Source: Pseudomonadota bacterium (GTDB lineage: Bacteria > Pseudomonadota > Gammaproteobacteria > Acidiferrobacterales > Acidiferrobacteraceae). Taken from it: a stretch of 64,000 nucleotides of DNA. The notes under the pieces were generated by a model that worked only from the letters and a program-made list of their open reading frames with translations, was not told where the DNA came from and did no database searches. Positions 13,429 to 23,362 of the stretch are shown in pieces; position 1 is the first letter of the stretch, and each line of letters opens with the position of its first letter. The translations under genes and the position numbers were made by a program. The stretch spans positions 1 to 64,000 of the forward strand of contig JAJYRD010000071.1 in NCBI GenBank assembly GCA_021794275.1. Reading direction: 5' to 3'.

Positions 13429-14367
13429 ATGACCGCGGCCTTCGATCTTGCCGGCGCCCATCGCGCGCCTTTTCGCTGGCGCCTGCTCGCGCCTCGTCAC
13501 TGGCCCTCCTGGGCGGCCGTGGCCTTCCTGCGCGCAAGCCTCTTTCTGCCGCTCGCCATGCGCGCGCGCATGGCCCACGTTCTCGGCCGCCTCTACTATC
13601 GCGGCAACCCGAAGCGGCGGCGCATCGCCGCGATCAATATAGCGCTCTGTTTCCCCGACTGGAGCGTCGAACGCCAGGCGCATGCGGTGCGGGAGCATTT
13701 CCGCTTGGCGGCGCTTGCGCTCTTCCACATGGCGGTCCTCTGGTGGGGCAACGAGCGAACACTCGATTGTTGTCTGCGTGTAACGGGGCTTGAGCATTAC
13801 GAGGCGGCGCGCGCCGCTGGTCGCCGGGTCATCGTTCTCCATTGCCATTGCGTGGGTCTCGAGGCAAGCCTCGCCTTGTCCCGCTACTTCCCTTACGTGG
13901 GATTCGTGAAGCCCCTGAAAGACCCGGTCCTGGATTTCGTCATGACGCGCGGGCGCGAGCGATTCGGGGGTCGGGTGTTCGCGCGCGAGGCCGGGGTACG
14001 CCCCTTGATACGCGCCGTGAAGGCCGGCTATGGCGCGTCTTACGTGCCGGACGAGGACCTCGGGCCCAAGGAGTCGGTGTACGCCCCCTTTTTCGGGGTC
14101 CAGGCCGCGACCCTGCCGACCCTCGGGCGTCTTGCGCGATTGACGAACGCCGTGGTCATACCATGCTTCACGCGACTCTTGCCGCGCGGCGGTTGCGAGC
14201 TGTGGCTTGAGCCGCCGCTCGCCGATTTCCCGACCGGGAGCGAGGTCGGGGACGCGACGATCATGAACGCGACCATAGAGCGGGCGGTCTTAAAGATGCC
14301 GGAGCAGTACCTCTGGACCATGAAGCGCTTCAAGACCCGCGATGACGCGGCCTCCCCCTATGACTGA
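13429..14367 (+). CDS. LpxL/HtrB-family lipid A biosynthesis acyltransferase (copy 1)
   Basis: HX4E motif HCVGLE, YVPDEDLGPKESVYAPFFGVQAATLPTLGRLARLTNAVVIPCF, C-term PEQYLWTMKRFK. Confidence 0.88.
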   Translation: MTAAFDLAGAHRAPFRWRLLAPRHWPSWAAVAFLRASLFLPLAMRARMAHVLGRLYYRGNPKRRRIAAINIALCFPDWSVERQAHAVREHFRLAALALFHMAVLWWGNERTLDCCLRVTGLEHYEAARAAGRRVIVLHCHCVGLEASLALSRYFPYVGFVKPLKDPVLDFVMTRGRERFGGRVFAREAGVRPLIRAVKAGYGASYVPDEDLGPKESVYAPFFGVQAATLPTLGRLARLTNAVVIPCFTRLLPRGGCELWLEPPLADFPTGSEVGDATIMNATIERAVLKMPEQYLWTMKRFKTRDDAASPYD

Positions 14368-15250
14368 GCGACTCCGATGGCGGGAGCGAGTGGTCGTGGG
14401 GCTCTTGCGGGGGCTCGCGGCCCTGCCTTGGCCGTTGCTCACGATGATCGGGACCGGTCTCGGCGCGCTGGCCTACGTGCTCGCGGTGCGTCCGCGCCAC
14501 ATCGCGCGCGTCAATATTGGCCTCTGTTTCCCGAAACTCCCGGCGGCCGCCCGTGAGCGTCTGGTGCGCCGCCATTTCCTGGCCCTGGGACAAAACGCGT
14601 TCGCGACCCTCCGCGTCTGGTGGGCGTCGGAGGACGAATTGCGCCGGCGCGTGCGTGTCGTTGACCGGGGGTCCTACGACGAGGCACTCGCCGGTGGCCG
14701 GAACATCATCCTTCTAGCCCCGCACTTCCTGGCCCTGGAGGTCGGGGGGCTGTGGGCCTCCAGCCTCGGCCACTGCATCAGCATGTATCGCGCCCCGGCC
14801 AGCGTCCTCGAGCATGCCTTGCTTTCGCGGCGCACGCGGTTCGGGGCGACGCTCTGGCGCCATGACGCGCCGCTGCGCTCGCTCATTCGCAGCATAAGGC
14901 AGCGCACGCCCTTCTATTACTTGCCTGATCTGGATCCGGGTGATGCCGAGGCGGTCGCCGCACCCTTTTTCGGGATACCGACCCCGACGCTCACCGCGCT
15001 CGCGCGCATCGCTCGTCTCACCGACGCCGTGGTGTTGCCCTGCTATACCCGCAAGTTGCCGGGGGCGGGCGGGTATGAGGTCGAGATCCGTGCGCCACTC
15101 GCACCCTTCCCGACGGATGACCCGCTCGCAGACGCTGCGCGCATGAATGCTGCCATCGAGGAGGGAATCCGCCTGATGCCCGAGCAATATCTGTGGACAT
15201 ACAAACGTTTCAAGCGTGTGCGTCGGGAGGGGGGATCCCTTTATGACTGA
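14360..15250 (+). CDS. LpxL/HtrB-family lipid A biosynthesis acyltransferase (copy 2)
   Basis: HFLALE motif, YLPDLDPGDAEAVAAPFFGIPTPTLTALARIARLTDAVVLPCY, PEQYLWTYKRFK; start ATG 14360 overlaps the previous stop. Confidence 0.88.
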   Translation: MTERLRWRERVVVGLLRGLAALPWPLLTMIGTGLGALAYVLAVRPRHIARVNIGLCFPKLPAAARERLVRRHFLALGQNAFATLRVWWASEDELRRRVRVVDRGSYDEALAGGRNIILLAPHFLALEVGGLWASSLGHCISMYRAPASVLEHALLSRRTRFGATLWRHDAPLRSLIRSIRQRTPFYYLPDLDPGDAEAVAAPFFGIPTPTLTALARIARLTDAVVLPCYTRKLPGAGGYEVEIRAPLAPFPTDDPLADAARMNAAIEEGIRLMPEQYLWTYKRFKRVRREGGSLYD

Positions 15251-16139
15251 GCGCACAGGCAGCCTCGGACAGGCCGTCGCGCGGGTGGCCTTGGTGGTTT
15301 TCCGGGGTCTGAGCCATCTCCCCCTGCCGGTGTTGGCCTTTTTCGGTCGGCGTTTGGGAGGGCTTGCCTATCTATTGCTCGGCTCGCGTCGGCGGGTCGT
15401 GGCCACGAACCTCCGCTTATGTTTCCCCGAGCAGAGCGAACTCTGGCGCAAGCGCCTGGCGCGCGCCCACTTCGCATCGTTGGGCCAGGGGTTTTTCGAT
15501 GTCATGATCGCTTGGTGGGCGACCCCCGCCCGTCTGTCGCGCCTGGTCACCTTTCGGGGCCGCGACCATTACGATCAGGCCCTGGCGTGCGGCAACGTGA
15601 TCTTGCTCGTCCCCCATTTCGCGGCGCTCGAGATAGGCTGCGTCCTGTCGACCGAACGGCCCATGGCCAATGTTTATCGGCGTCTGCCCAACCCGGTCTT
15701 CGAGGCCGCCTTTCGTCGCGGTATCGGGCGCTTCGGGGCAACCATGATCACCCAGCAAGAAGGCGTGCGGCCGGTCATGAAGGCCTTGAGGGAGGGGCGC
15801 GTCCTCTATTATTTGCCCGATCAGGATTTCGGCGAGCGTTCCAGCGTCTTCGCGCCGTTTTTCGGGGTGCCCACGATCACCCTGCATGCGGTCGGCAGGC
15901 TCGCTCGTGCGGTTTCGGCGCAGGTCGTCCCCTGCTATGTATGGCAGAAGCCGCGCGGCCAGGGCTACGAGATCGCCTTCGCCCCCCCGCTTGTCGATTT
16001 TCCGAGCGGCGACGCCTTGACCGATGCCGCGGCGACCAATCGCGCCATCGAGGAGGGTGTGCGCGAGCGCCCCGAGCAGTATTTCTGGGTTCATAAGCGC
16101 TTCAAGACCCGGCCCCCCGGAATGCCACCCGTCTACTGA
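15243..16139 (+). CDS. LpxL/HtrB-family lipid A biosynthesis acyltransferase (copy 3)
   Basis: HFAALE motif, YLPDQDFGERSSVFAPFFGVPTITLHAVGRLARAVSAQVVPCY, PEQYFWVHKRFK; start ATG 15243 overlaps the previous stop. Confidence 0.88.
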   Translation: MTERTGSLGQAVARVALVVFRGLSHLPLPVLAFFGRRLGGLAYLLLGSRRRVVATNLRLCFPEQSELWRKRLARAHFASLGQGFFDVMIAWWATPARLSRLVTFRGRDHYDQALACGNVILLVPHFAALEIGCVLSTERPMANVYRRLPNPVFEAAFRRGIGRFGATMITQQEGVRPVMKALREGRVLYYLPDQDFGERSSVFAPFFGVPTITLHAVGRLARAVSAQVVPCYVWQKPRGQGYEIAFAPPLVDFPSGDALTDAAATNRAIEEGVRERPEQYFWVHKRFKTRPPGMPPVY

Positions 16140-16148
16140 CCGGGGGGC
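16112..16148. terminator. Stem-loop at a convergent gene junction (GCCCCCCGG / CCGGGGGGC, 9-bp perfect stem), possible bidirectional terminator without a U tract
   Basis: GCCCCCCGG 16112-16120 pairs with CCGGGGGGC 16140-16148, spanning the end of acyltransferase copy 3. Confidence 0.4.
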
Positions 16149-16169
16149 GGGCGCGACGGCACGGCAGGC

Positions 16170-16487
16170 TTAGCGTGCGGCCTTGTCGAGGCGCTTCAGG
16201 AAGACCTCCATTTCGCGCGCCGCCTGCACGTGCCCGCCGGCCTGGGCGGCGCATATGCCGCTCTGATAGGCCCTGCGGGCGTCATCAGGGCGCCCGCAGG
16301 CGGCGAGCGCCTTGCCGAGAAGCTTCCAGGCGCCGGCGTGCTTCGGGTCGAAGGCTGTGGCCGCTTCGAGGTGCGTGACCGCTTTGTCGTATTCCCCGCG
16401 ACGCACGTATTCGCCCCCCAATCCGAACCGCAAGAGCAGGTTGTCCTGCCCCCGCGCCAGCATCTTTTCCAAGGCCTCGGTATCCAT
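16170..16487 (-). CDS. Tetratricopeptide-repeat protein
   Basis: MDTEALEKMLARGQDNLLLRFGLGGEYVRRGEYDKAVTHLEAATAFDPKHAGAWKLLGKALAACGRPDDARRAYQSGI. Confidence 0.8.
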   Translation of the reverse strand: MDTEALEKMLARGQDNLLLRFGLGGEYVRRGEYDKAVTHLEAATAFDPKHAGAWKLLGKALAACGRPDDARRAYQSGICAAQAGGHVQAAREMEVFLKRLDKAAR

Positions 16488-16507
16488 GGCAGATCTCCTC
16501 TCAGCCG

Positions 16508-17788
16508 TCAGGGCCGCCGCACGAGGCGTGCATAGTAGAATCCGTCCATCCCGGCCTCCCCGGGCAGGAACTGCCAGCCCGCGCGACCACAGCGACCCGC
16601 TCCGAAGCTCCACGGCTCTTCGCGCGCGTCGGGTGTGCGTTCAAGGAACTCCAGTATCTGGTCCTCGTTCTCCTCGGGCAGCACCGAGCAGGTCGCGTAG
16701 ACCATGGTGCCTCCGGGCGTCAGATTTTGCCAGAGCCGGTCGAGAAGCCGCGCTTGCGCAAGCCGCAGAGGCGGGAGGTCGCTTGCCCGCCTATGTAGCT
16801 TGATGTCCGGGTGGCGACGGATCACGCCCGTAGCCGAGCACGGCGCATCGATCAAGATCCGCTGGAAGAGGTCTGCGAGCGTATCCGAGACGAGGTCTTG
16901 GGTCAGTACCCGGATCCGTGCGCCGCAGCCGAGGCGCTCCACGGTCTGCCGCAGTCGCGCAACCCGCGCCGGATCGTTGTCGACGGCAGTCACGTGGGCC
17001 TCTGGCGCGCTTTGGGCGATATGTCCGGTCTTGCCGCCGGGCGCCGCGCAGGCGTCCAGCACCGCGTCGCCCGCGCCGGCGGCGAGGAGGGGCGCCGCCA
17101 GTTGCGCCGCGGCGTCCTGAACCGATACCAGTCCTTCGCCAAACCCAGGAAGCCCCGGTACCTGCGTGCCGTGGTCGAGGACGACCGCCGTGCCAACCAG
17201 GGGATGGGCATGGGCGGAGACCCCGGCTGAGGCGAGCCGCTGCAAGTATTCGGTCCGCGCGATCCGTTTCGTATCGACGCGTAATGTGAGCGGCGCGCGC
17301 TCGTCGTTGGCCGCCAAGATCGAACGCCACGCGTCAGGCCACGCGGCCTTGAGCCGCGCAACCAGCCACTCCGGATGGTTGAGGTCGTCCCGGGCGCTGG
17401 CGTCGCCTTTAGCGGCGGCGCGCAGCACGGCGTTCACGACTGCCTTGGCCCAGGGTTTGCCCAGGGCCTCGGTGGCCGCGACCGCCTCGGACACCGCCAC
17501 CGGGGTCGGCGTCGCCATGAAGCGCGCCTGATAGAGACCAATGAGAATCAGCGCCTGCAGGTCCTGGTCGGCCTTCCGAAACGGGCGCTTGAGGAGTGGT
17601 GTCGCAGCCGCGAGGAGGCGCGGCGTGTGGCGGACCGTTCCTATCACCAATTCCTCCACGAGCCCATGGCGGCCATGCTGCGCGCGATCTTCATCGAGCG
17701 CCGCATCGAGCGCGCGCCCGGCGAGCACGGTGGCGACCACATGCGCGGCCCGCGCCCTAAGTGTCAAGGCGTGGCGAGTTTCAGCCAA
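16508..17788 (-). CDS. rsmB: 16S rRNA (cytosine-967-C5)-methyltransferase
   Basis: NusB-like N-terminus; VQDAAAQLAAPLLAAGAGDAVLDACAAPGGKTGHIAQ; LIDAPCSATGVIRRHPDIK; followed by fmt-def neighbours. Confidence 0.93.
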   Translation of the reverse strand: MAETRHALTLRARAAHVVATVLAGRALDAALDEDRAQHGRHGLVEELVIGTVRHTPRLLAAATPLLKRPFRKADQDLQALILIGLYQARFMATPTPVAVSEAVAATEALGKPWAKAVVNAVLRAAAKGDASARDDLNHPEWLVARLKAAWPDAWRSILAANDERAPLTLRVDTKRIARTEYLQRLASAGVSAHAHPLVGTAVVLDHGTQVPGLPGFGEGLVSVQDAAAQLAAPLLAAGAGDAVLDACAAPGGKTGHIAQSAPEAHVTAVDNDPARVARLRQTVERLGCGARIRVLTQDLVSDTLADLFQRILIDAPCSATGVIRRHPDIKLHRRASDLPPLRLAQARLLDRLWQNLTPGGTMVYATCSVLPEENEDQILEFLERTPDAREEPWSFGAGRCGRAGWQFLPGEAGMDGFYYARLVRRP

Positions 17789-18704
17789 TCCGGTCCCCAG
17801 GGCGCAGGGGGTGCGCCTGCAGAAAGCTTGCCGCAGGCTGCGCGCGGCCGTTCGGCGCCTGCAGACTCGTCAAGGAAAGCGCCCCGTGGCCGGTACCGAT
17901 CAAGAGATCCGGCTTGACCCGGAGCACCACGCCCGGGGCGGGCTCCCCCCCTGCCTCCACGGCGCGCGCCGCGCACACCTTGGTCGCGATGCCGCAGATC
18001 ATGGTGCGGGCCTGGGGCCACGGCGTGAGTGCTCGGATCTGCCGGTCCAGGGCGAACGCCTCTCGTCGCCAGTCGATAACCCCCTCCTCTTTGCGGAGCT
18101 TGCGCGCGTAGGTCGCGCCGGTGGCCGGCTGCGCGACCTCCTGCAAGGATGCACCGCGATCGAGAGCATCGAGCACGGGGAGCAAGGCCGCAGGTCCGAG
18201 CTGCGCCAGTCGATCGGCCAGGGTCGCTGTGGTATCCGTAAGCCCGATGTCCATGGTGGCGTGGGCCAGCATGGGGCCCGTATCCAGACCTTCGTCCAGA
18301 CGCATGATCGTGACACCGGTTTGCTGATCGCCCGCCTCGATTGCACGGGCAATGGGTGCCGCCCCGCGCCAGCGCGGGAGCAGCGACGCGTGAATGTTCA
18401 GGCACCCGAATCGCGGGATGGCCAAGAGGCTTGCGGGCAGGATAAGGCCGTAGGCTACTACCACGACCACATCGGGGTGATACTCCTTCACGACTTGTTC
18501 GGCCCCGGCTCCGTTCTCGGGTGTATGGACCGGGATACCAAGTTTGGCCGCGAGCATTGTGACCGGGGTCGGGGTAAGCTTGCGTCCGCGGCCGGCCGGC
18601 CGATCAGGCTGCGTGAGCACCGCGACTACGGGATAACCCGCCCCCTTCAAGGCCTCCAGGGTCGGACAGGCGAAGGCCGGCGTGCCGGCGAAGACGATCC
18701 TCAC
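17781..18704 (-). CDS. fmt: Methionyl-tRNA formyltransferase
   Basis: MRIVFAGTPAFACPTLEALKGAGYPVVAVLTQPDRPAGRGRKL; GCLNIHASLLPRWRGAAPI. Confidence 0.96.
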   Translation of the reverse strand: MRIVFAGTPAFACPTLEALKGAGYPVVAVLTQPDRPAGRGRKLTPTPVTMLAAKLGIPVHTPENGAGAEQVVKEYHPDVVVVVAYGLILPASLLAIPRFGCLNIHASLLPRWRGAAPIARAIEAGDQQTGVTIMRLDEGLDTGPMLAHATMDIGLTDTTATLADRLAQLGPAALLPVLDALDRGASLQEVAQPATGATYARKLRKEEGVIDWRREAFALDRQIRALTPWPQARTMICGIATKVCAARAVEAGGEPAPGVVLRVKPDLLIGTGHGALSLTSLQAPNGRAQPAASFLQAHPLRPGDRIG

Positions 18705-18711
18705 AACCGGC

Positions 18712-19215
18712 TCACATCGCCAGCCGCTGTTGCTTTTCGAGCTTCTTGCGGATGCGTTGTTGTTTCAGGCGTGAGAGGTAGTCGACGAAGACCTTGCCGT
18801 CCAGATGGTCGATTTCGTGCTGAATGCATACCGCCAACAAGTCCTCTGCGACCAGTTCGAACGGCGTGCCATGCTGGTCTTGCGCGCGCACCGTGACCTT
18901 CTGGGCGCGTTCGACCTCCTCGAATACGCCCGGTACGGACAGGCAGCCCTCCTCCACGCCAAAGACCCCCGATCGTTCGCTGATGACGGGATTCACGAAG
19001 ACCCTGAGGTCCTTCCGATCGGCGCTCACGTCGATGACGATGACGCGCTTGGCCACGTCTATCTGGGTCGCGGCGAGGCCGATGCCCGGGGCCTTGTACA
19101 TGGTCTCGGCCATGTCTCGTACGAGATCCTGAATTTCTTTGTCCACGCGCGCGACCGGCAGCGCTTTTTTGCGCAGCCTGGGGTCCGGATAACGAAGGAT
19201 TTCGCGCAGTGCCAT
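18712..19215 (-). CDS. def: Peptide deformylase
   Basis: [49 protein letters not shown]. Confidence 0.97.
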   Translation of the reverse strand: MALREILRYPDPRLRKKALPVARVDKEIQDLVRDMAETMYKAPGIGLAATQIDVAKRVIVIDVSADRKDLRVFVNPVISERSGVFGVEEGCLSVPGVFEEVERAQKVTVRAQDQHGTPFELVAEDLLAVCIQHEIDHLDGKVFVDYLSRLKQQRIRKKLEKQQRLAM

Positions 19216-19298
19216 GAAGCCGGATTATACCGGAATCCTGTACCGGGCGCTCCTCCGGCAGGTGGACGATCGCCGAATCACCCTCTACACTCCAACGC

Positions 19299-20336
19299 AT
19301 GCGTCGAGTTCGCTTAGGTCTTCTACTGGTGGCGGCCCTGTCGCCCGTCGCGTGGGCGGGTCGCTTGGTCGTGCCCCACGTCCCCCAAACTTATGTCGTT
19401 CGCAAGGGCGACACGCTCTGGGGTATCGCGAACCACTTCTTTCGCGACCCGTGGCGGTGGCCCGGGATATGGAATCGCAACGTCCAGATCCGGAATCCCG
19501 ATCTCATTTATCCGGGCGATGTCATCGCGCTTCGCTACGCCCACGGCAAGCCCTATCTGGTCGATGAGGGGCCGGTCCAGGTCGTGGCCGGCCGTTCCCG
19601 CAATACCACCGTGTTGAGGCCCGCGGTCCGATCGCACGCCCTGGTCGGCGCCATCCCCACCCTGAGTCCGAATGTCATAGGGCCCTTCTTGCAGCGCCCG
19701 CTCGCGCTGTCGCGGCGCAGCTTTCGGCGTCTAGGCTATGTGGCGGGGGCGGTTCATCGGCATACCTTTCTCGGCCCCGTGGGTCGCTTCTACGCCCGCG
19801 ATCTCGGCGCCCATCCGACCAAGATCTACGAAATCTATCGGCGCGGTCCGGCGCTGCGCGACCAGGACGGGGATTTTCTGGCCTACGAGACGAAATACGT
19901 CGGACGCGCCAAGCTCGTGCGGCGCGGCCGCCTGCCGGAGCTCGAGGTCCTCTCCTCGATCCGGGAGGTGCAAGCCGGCGACCGCCTGATTCCCTGGAAA
20001 CCGCAGCCGCCTACCCCCTACTACTATCCGCGCGCCCCCAAGAAGCGTATCTACGGCGCCGTCGTGGCGGCCACGCACGACAACCTGAACCTTGGCACTT
20101 ACGCCGCGCTTGCTATCAATGTGGGCAAGAACGCCGGCATCCGCCGGGGCTACGTGTTGCGTATCTATAGCCGCCCGCGCCGTTTCTACGACCCTGTCGC
20201 ACACGAGACGGTGCGCGGCCGCAGGCAACCGTTGGGGCTCCTTATGATCTTCCGGACATTCTCGCGGGTGAGCTACGGCGTCATCATGCAGGCGCGCCGC
20301 GAGATCCACGTGGGCGATACCGTGGCGACCCCGTAA
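19299..20336 (+). CDS. LysM peptidoglycan-binding domain protein
   Basis: Signal peptide then TYVVRKGDTLWGIANHFFRDPWRWPGIWNRNVQIRNPDLIYPGDVIAL. Confidence 0.9.
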   Translation: MRRVRLGLLLVAALSPVAWAGRLVVPHVPQTYVVRKGDTLWGIANHFFRDPWRWPGIWNRNVQIRNPDLIYPGDVIALRYAHGKPYLVDEGPVQVVAGRSRNTTVLRPAVRSHALVGAIPTLSPNVIGPFLQRPLALSRRSFRRLGYVAGAVHRHTFLGPVGRFYARDLGAHPTKIYEIYRRGPALRDQDGDFLAYETKYVGRAKLVRRGRLPELEVLSSIREVQAGDRLIPWKPQPPTPYYYPRAPKKRIYGAVVAATHDNLNLGTYAALAINVGKNAGIRRGYVLRIYSRPRRFYDPVAHETVRGRRQPLGLLMIFRTFSRVSYGVIMQARREIHVGDTVATP

Positions 20337-20428
20337 GATTGACCTTGACCGCGGTTTGCTCCATGCTCTCAGTCAAAGGCGCCACGCGCCCCAGCTCAGG
20401 AGCGGACCGTAGAGTGCAAGATCCTGAA

Positions 20429-20911
20429 ATGAAAGAAAACGTCCTCGACGTCCTCATGTATCTGTTCGAAAACTATATGGACGAGGGGCCCGATTTCCAA
20501 CCCGACCAGGAGTCCCTGGTCGATGAATTGGCGCAGGCCGGCTTTCCGAAGGCCGAGATCGTCAAGGCTTTCGCTTGGCTCGAGGGACTCGCGGCTCTGA
20601 GGAACAACCAGGCGGTATTGCCTACCAGCGCGTCCCTGAAGTCCCTCCGGGTGTACTCGGAGGACGAGCACAAGAAGATGGATACGTCGGCGCGAGGCTT
20701 CCTCCTGTTCCTGGAGCAGGGCGGGGTGCTGGACGCTGCGGCGCGCGAGCTTGTCATCGACCGCGTCATGGCCCTTGAAACCGATGAGATGGATCTGGAG
20801 CAGCTGAAATGGATCATTCTCATGGTGCTCTTCAATCAGCCAGGCCAGGAGCAGGCTTACGCCTGGATGGAGGACCTCGTGTTCAACGAAACCCAAGGCG
20901 CCCTCAATTAG
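20429..20911 (+). CDS. smg: Smg family protein (DUF494)
   Basis: MKENVLDVLMYLFENYMDEGPDFQPDQESLVDELAQAGFPKAEIVKAFAWLEGL; upstream of topA. Confidence 0.92.
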   Translation: MKENVLDVLMYLFENYMDEGPDFQPDQESLVDELAQAGFPKAEIVKAFAWLEGLAALRNNQAVLPTSASLKSLRVYSEDEHKKMDTSARGFLLFLEQGGVLDAAARELVIDRVMALETDEMDLEQLKWIILMVLFNQPGQEQAYAWMEDLVFNETQGALN

Positions 20912-20996
20912 CGGTTCCTCCCCCAGGAAATCGCCGGGTGGCGTTTGCATCCTCCAAGGCCCATAGTGCGCCCAACTCGTTTGCTGCTTAAGACAC

Positions 20997-23291
20997 ATGC
21001 CTAAGAACCTCATCATTGTCGAGTCGCCCGCCAAGGCCAAGACGATGAGCAAATACCTTGGTAAAGGATTTACCGCGCTTGCCTCGTACGGGCATGTGCG
21101 CGATCTCGTCCCGAAGAAGGGTGCGGTCGACACCGATCGCGATTTCGGCATGAAGTACGAGGTCATCGAGAAGAACCGCAAGCACGTCGACCTCATCATC
21201 AAGGCGATGAAGAGCGCTGACGCCTTGTACCTTGCCACCGATCCGGATCGCGAAGGCGAGGCAATCTCCTGGCACCTCTATGAGATCCTGAAAGACGAGG
21301 GCCTTATCGCCGACAAGCCCGTGCATCGCGTCGTGTTCCACGAAATCACGAAGCGGGCCATCCAGAAGGCGGTGGCCGAACCGCGTGCGCTCTCGGAGAA
21401 TCTGGTCAACGCGCAGCAGGCACGGCGGGCCCTTGATTACCTCGTTGGTTTCAATCTCTCGCCCCTGCTCTGGAAGAAGGTGCGCCGGGGTTTGTCGGCG
21501 GGCCGTGTGCAGAGCCCGGCCCTGCGCCTGATCGTCGAGCGCGAAGAAGAGATCGAGCGCTTCGTCGAGCGCGAGTATTGGACCATAGAATCGGAGATGG
21601 AGGCCGACGGGCAGGCCTTCCGTGCCAAGCTCACGACCCTTTCCGGGACCCGACTCGACCAATTCGCGGTGCCGGATGGCGACCGGGCGGCGGAAATCGA
21701 GGGGCGCCTCAAGGCGGGCGCGGCGGACGGCCGTTACCGCGTGCTCGCGGTCGAGCGGAAGCAGCGCAAGCGCAATCCGGCGCCGCCGTTCACCACATCG
21801 ACCCTCCAGCAAGAGGCCTCGCGCAAACTCCACTTCACCGCCCAACGCACGATGCGCACGGCGCAGCAGCTCTACGAGGGCGTACCGATCGAAGGCGAGA
21901 CCGTGGGTCTCATCACATATATGCGTACGGATTCCTTCACTCTGGCGCAGGACGCGCTCGCTGAGATCCGTGCGACGATTCAGGAGCGATTCGGGGCTGA
22001 CAATGTGCCGCCCGCCCCCCATGTCTACAAGACGCGCTCGAAGAATGCGCAAGAGGCCCATGAAGCCATACGGCCGACCTCGGCCGCGCGTTCGCCTGAG
22101 GCCTTGCGGGCCCTCCTGACCCCCGACCAATTGAAGCTCTACGACCTCATTTGGCGACGCACGATGGCGTGTCAGATGATCCCCGCGGTGCTCGACACCA
22201 TGGCGGTCGATCTCGAGGCCGGCCCCGGCGACGTCTCCCGGGCGACGGGTTCGGTGGTGCTCGTGCCGGGCTTCATGGCCGTGTACCAAGAGGACCTGGA
22301 TGACAAGAAAGGGGACGACGATGAGGCCGACCGCTTGCTCCCGGATATGCGCGAGAACGATCGCATCACTCTCATGGAGATCCATAAGGAACAGCACTTC
22401 ACGGAGCCGCCGCCGCGCTATTCCGAGGCGAGCCTTGTGAAGGCCCTGGAGGCGTTCGGGATCGGACGCCCCTCGACCTACGCGACCATCATCTCGACTT
22501 TGCAGCAGCGCGAATATGTTGTTTTGGACAAGCGCCGCTTCAAACCCACCGATGTCGGGCGGGTCGTCAACAAATTTCTTGCTCAGCACTTCGAACGCTA
22601 TATCGATTACGATTTTACGGCGCGTCTCGAAGATGACCTCGACGCGGTCTCCCGCGGCGAAAAGGAATGGATCCCGTTGCTGCGCGATTTTTGGGGTGAA
22701 TTCCACCGCCAGGTCAGTGACAAGGAGGATGCGGAGCGGCCTGGCGTCGAGGTCTTGGCGGAGACCTGCCCCCAGTGCCAGAAGCCGCTGTCCAAACGGC
22801 TCGGGCGCAATGGCTACTTCATAGGCTGCACCGGCTACCCCGAGTGCGACTATACGCGCAACCTAGGCGAGGAGGCCGAGGCGCCGGCGGCCGAGGTCAT
22901 CCCCGATCGCAGCTGCCCCCTCTGTGCGAGCCCGCTCGTCATCAAGCGCGGCCGTTACGGTCGCTTCGTGGGCTGCAGTAATTATCCGACCTGCAGACAT
23001 ATGGAGCCCTTGGAGAAACCGACGGACACGGGGGTGGTTTGCCCGGAATGCCGGCAAGGAGCGCTTCTCAAGCGGAAGTCGCGCTACGGAAAGCTCTTTT
23101 ACTCCTGCTCCCGCTACCCGGACTGCAAATATGCGGTGTGGAACCCGCCGCTTGCCGAGCCGTGCCCGCAGTGCGGCCACCCCATCCTCACCGTGAAGAC
23201 CACCAAGCGTCGAGGTACGGAGAAGGTCTGTCCGCAAAAAGAGTGCGGTTACGCCATTCCCTGCCCCGAGTGCGCGGAGGGCGGGTCATAG
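20997..23291 (+). CDS. topA: DNA topoisomerase I (type IA) with C-terminal zinc-ribbon repeats
   Basis: MPKNLIIVESPAKAKTMSKYLGKGFTALASYGHVRDL...; GLITYMRTDSFTLAQ; CPQCQKPLSKRLGRNGYFIGC zinc ribbons. Confidence 0.97.
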   Translation: MPKNLIIVESPAKAKTMSKYLGKGFTALASYGHVRDLVPKKGAVDTDRDFGMKYEVIEKNRKHVDLIIKAMKSADALYLATDPDREGEAISWHLYEILKDEGLIADKPVHRVVFHEITKRAIQKAVAEPRALSENLVNAQQARRALDYLVGFNLSPLLWKKVRRGLSAGRVQSPALRLIVEREEEIERFVEREYWTIESEMEADGQAFRAKLTTLSGTRLDQFAVPDGDRAAEIEGRLKAGAADGRYRVLAVERKQRKRNPAPPFTTSTLQQEASRKLHFTAQRTMRTAQQLYEGVPIEGETVGLITYMRTDSFTLAQDALAEIRATIQERFGADNVPPAPHVYKTRSKNAQEAHEAIRPTSAARSPEALRALLTPDQLKLYDLIWRRTMACQMIPAVLDTMAVDLEAGPGDVSRATGSVVLVPGFMAVYQEDLDDKKGDDDEADRLLPDMRENDRITLMEIHKEQHFTEPPPRYSEASLVKALEAFGIGRPSTYATIISTLQQREYVVLDKRRFKPTDVGRVVNKFLAQHFERYIDYDFTARLEDDLDAVSRGEKEWIPLLRDFWGEFHRQVSDKEDAERPGVEVLAETCPQCQKPLSKRLGRNGYFIGCTGYPECDYTRNLGEEAEAPAAEVIPDRSCPLCASPLVIKRGRYGRFVGCSNYPTCRHMEPLEKPTDTGVVCPECRQGALLKRKSRYGKLFYSCSRYPDCKYAVWNPPLAEPCPQCGHPILTVKTTKRRGTEKVCPQKECGYAIPCPECAEGGS

Positions 23292-23362
23292 ACAGCATTC
23301 GCCCGCCCATCGGAGATTGGGAATAAGGCGGCCCCGGCGTCGTCTTTATATAGTGAGAGACG

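Noticed and set aside
17541-18896. 451-aa + strand ORF opposite rsmB and fmt
   Set aside because: Antisense to well-supported rsmB/fmt; no recognisable domain.
20988-22706. 572-aa minus-strand ORF opposite topA
   Set aside because: Antisense to a clear topA; composition typical of a GC-driven mirror ORF.
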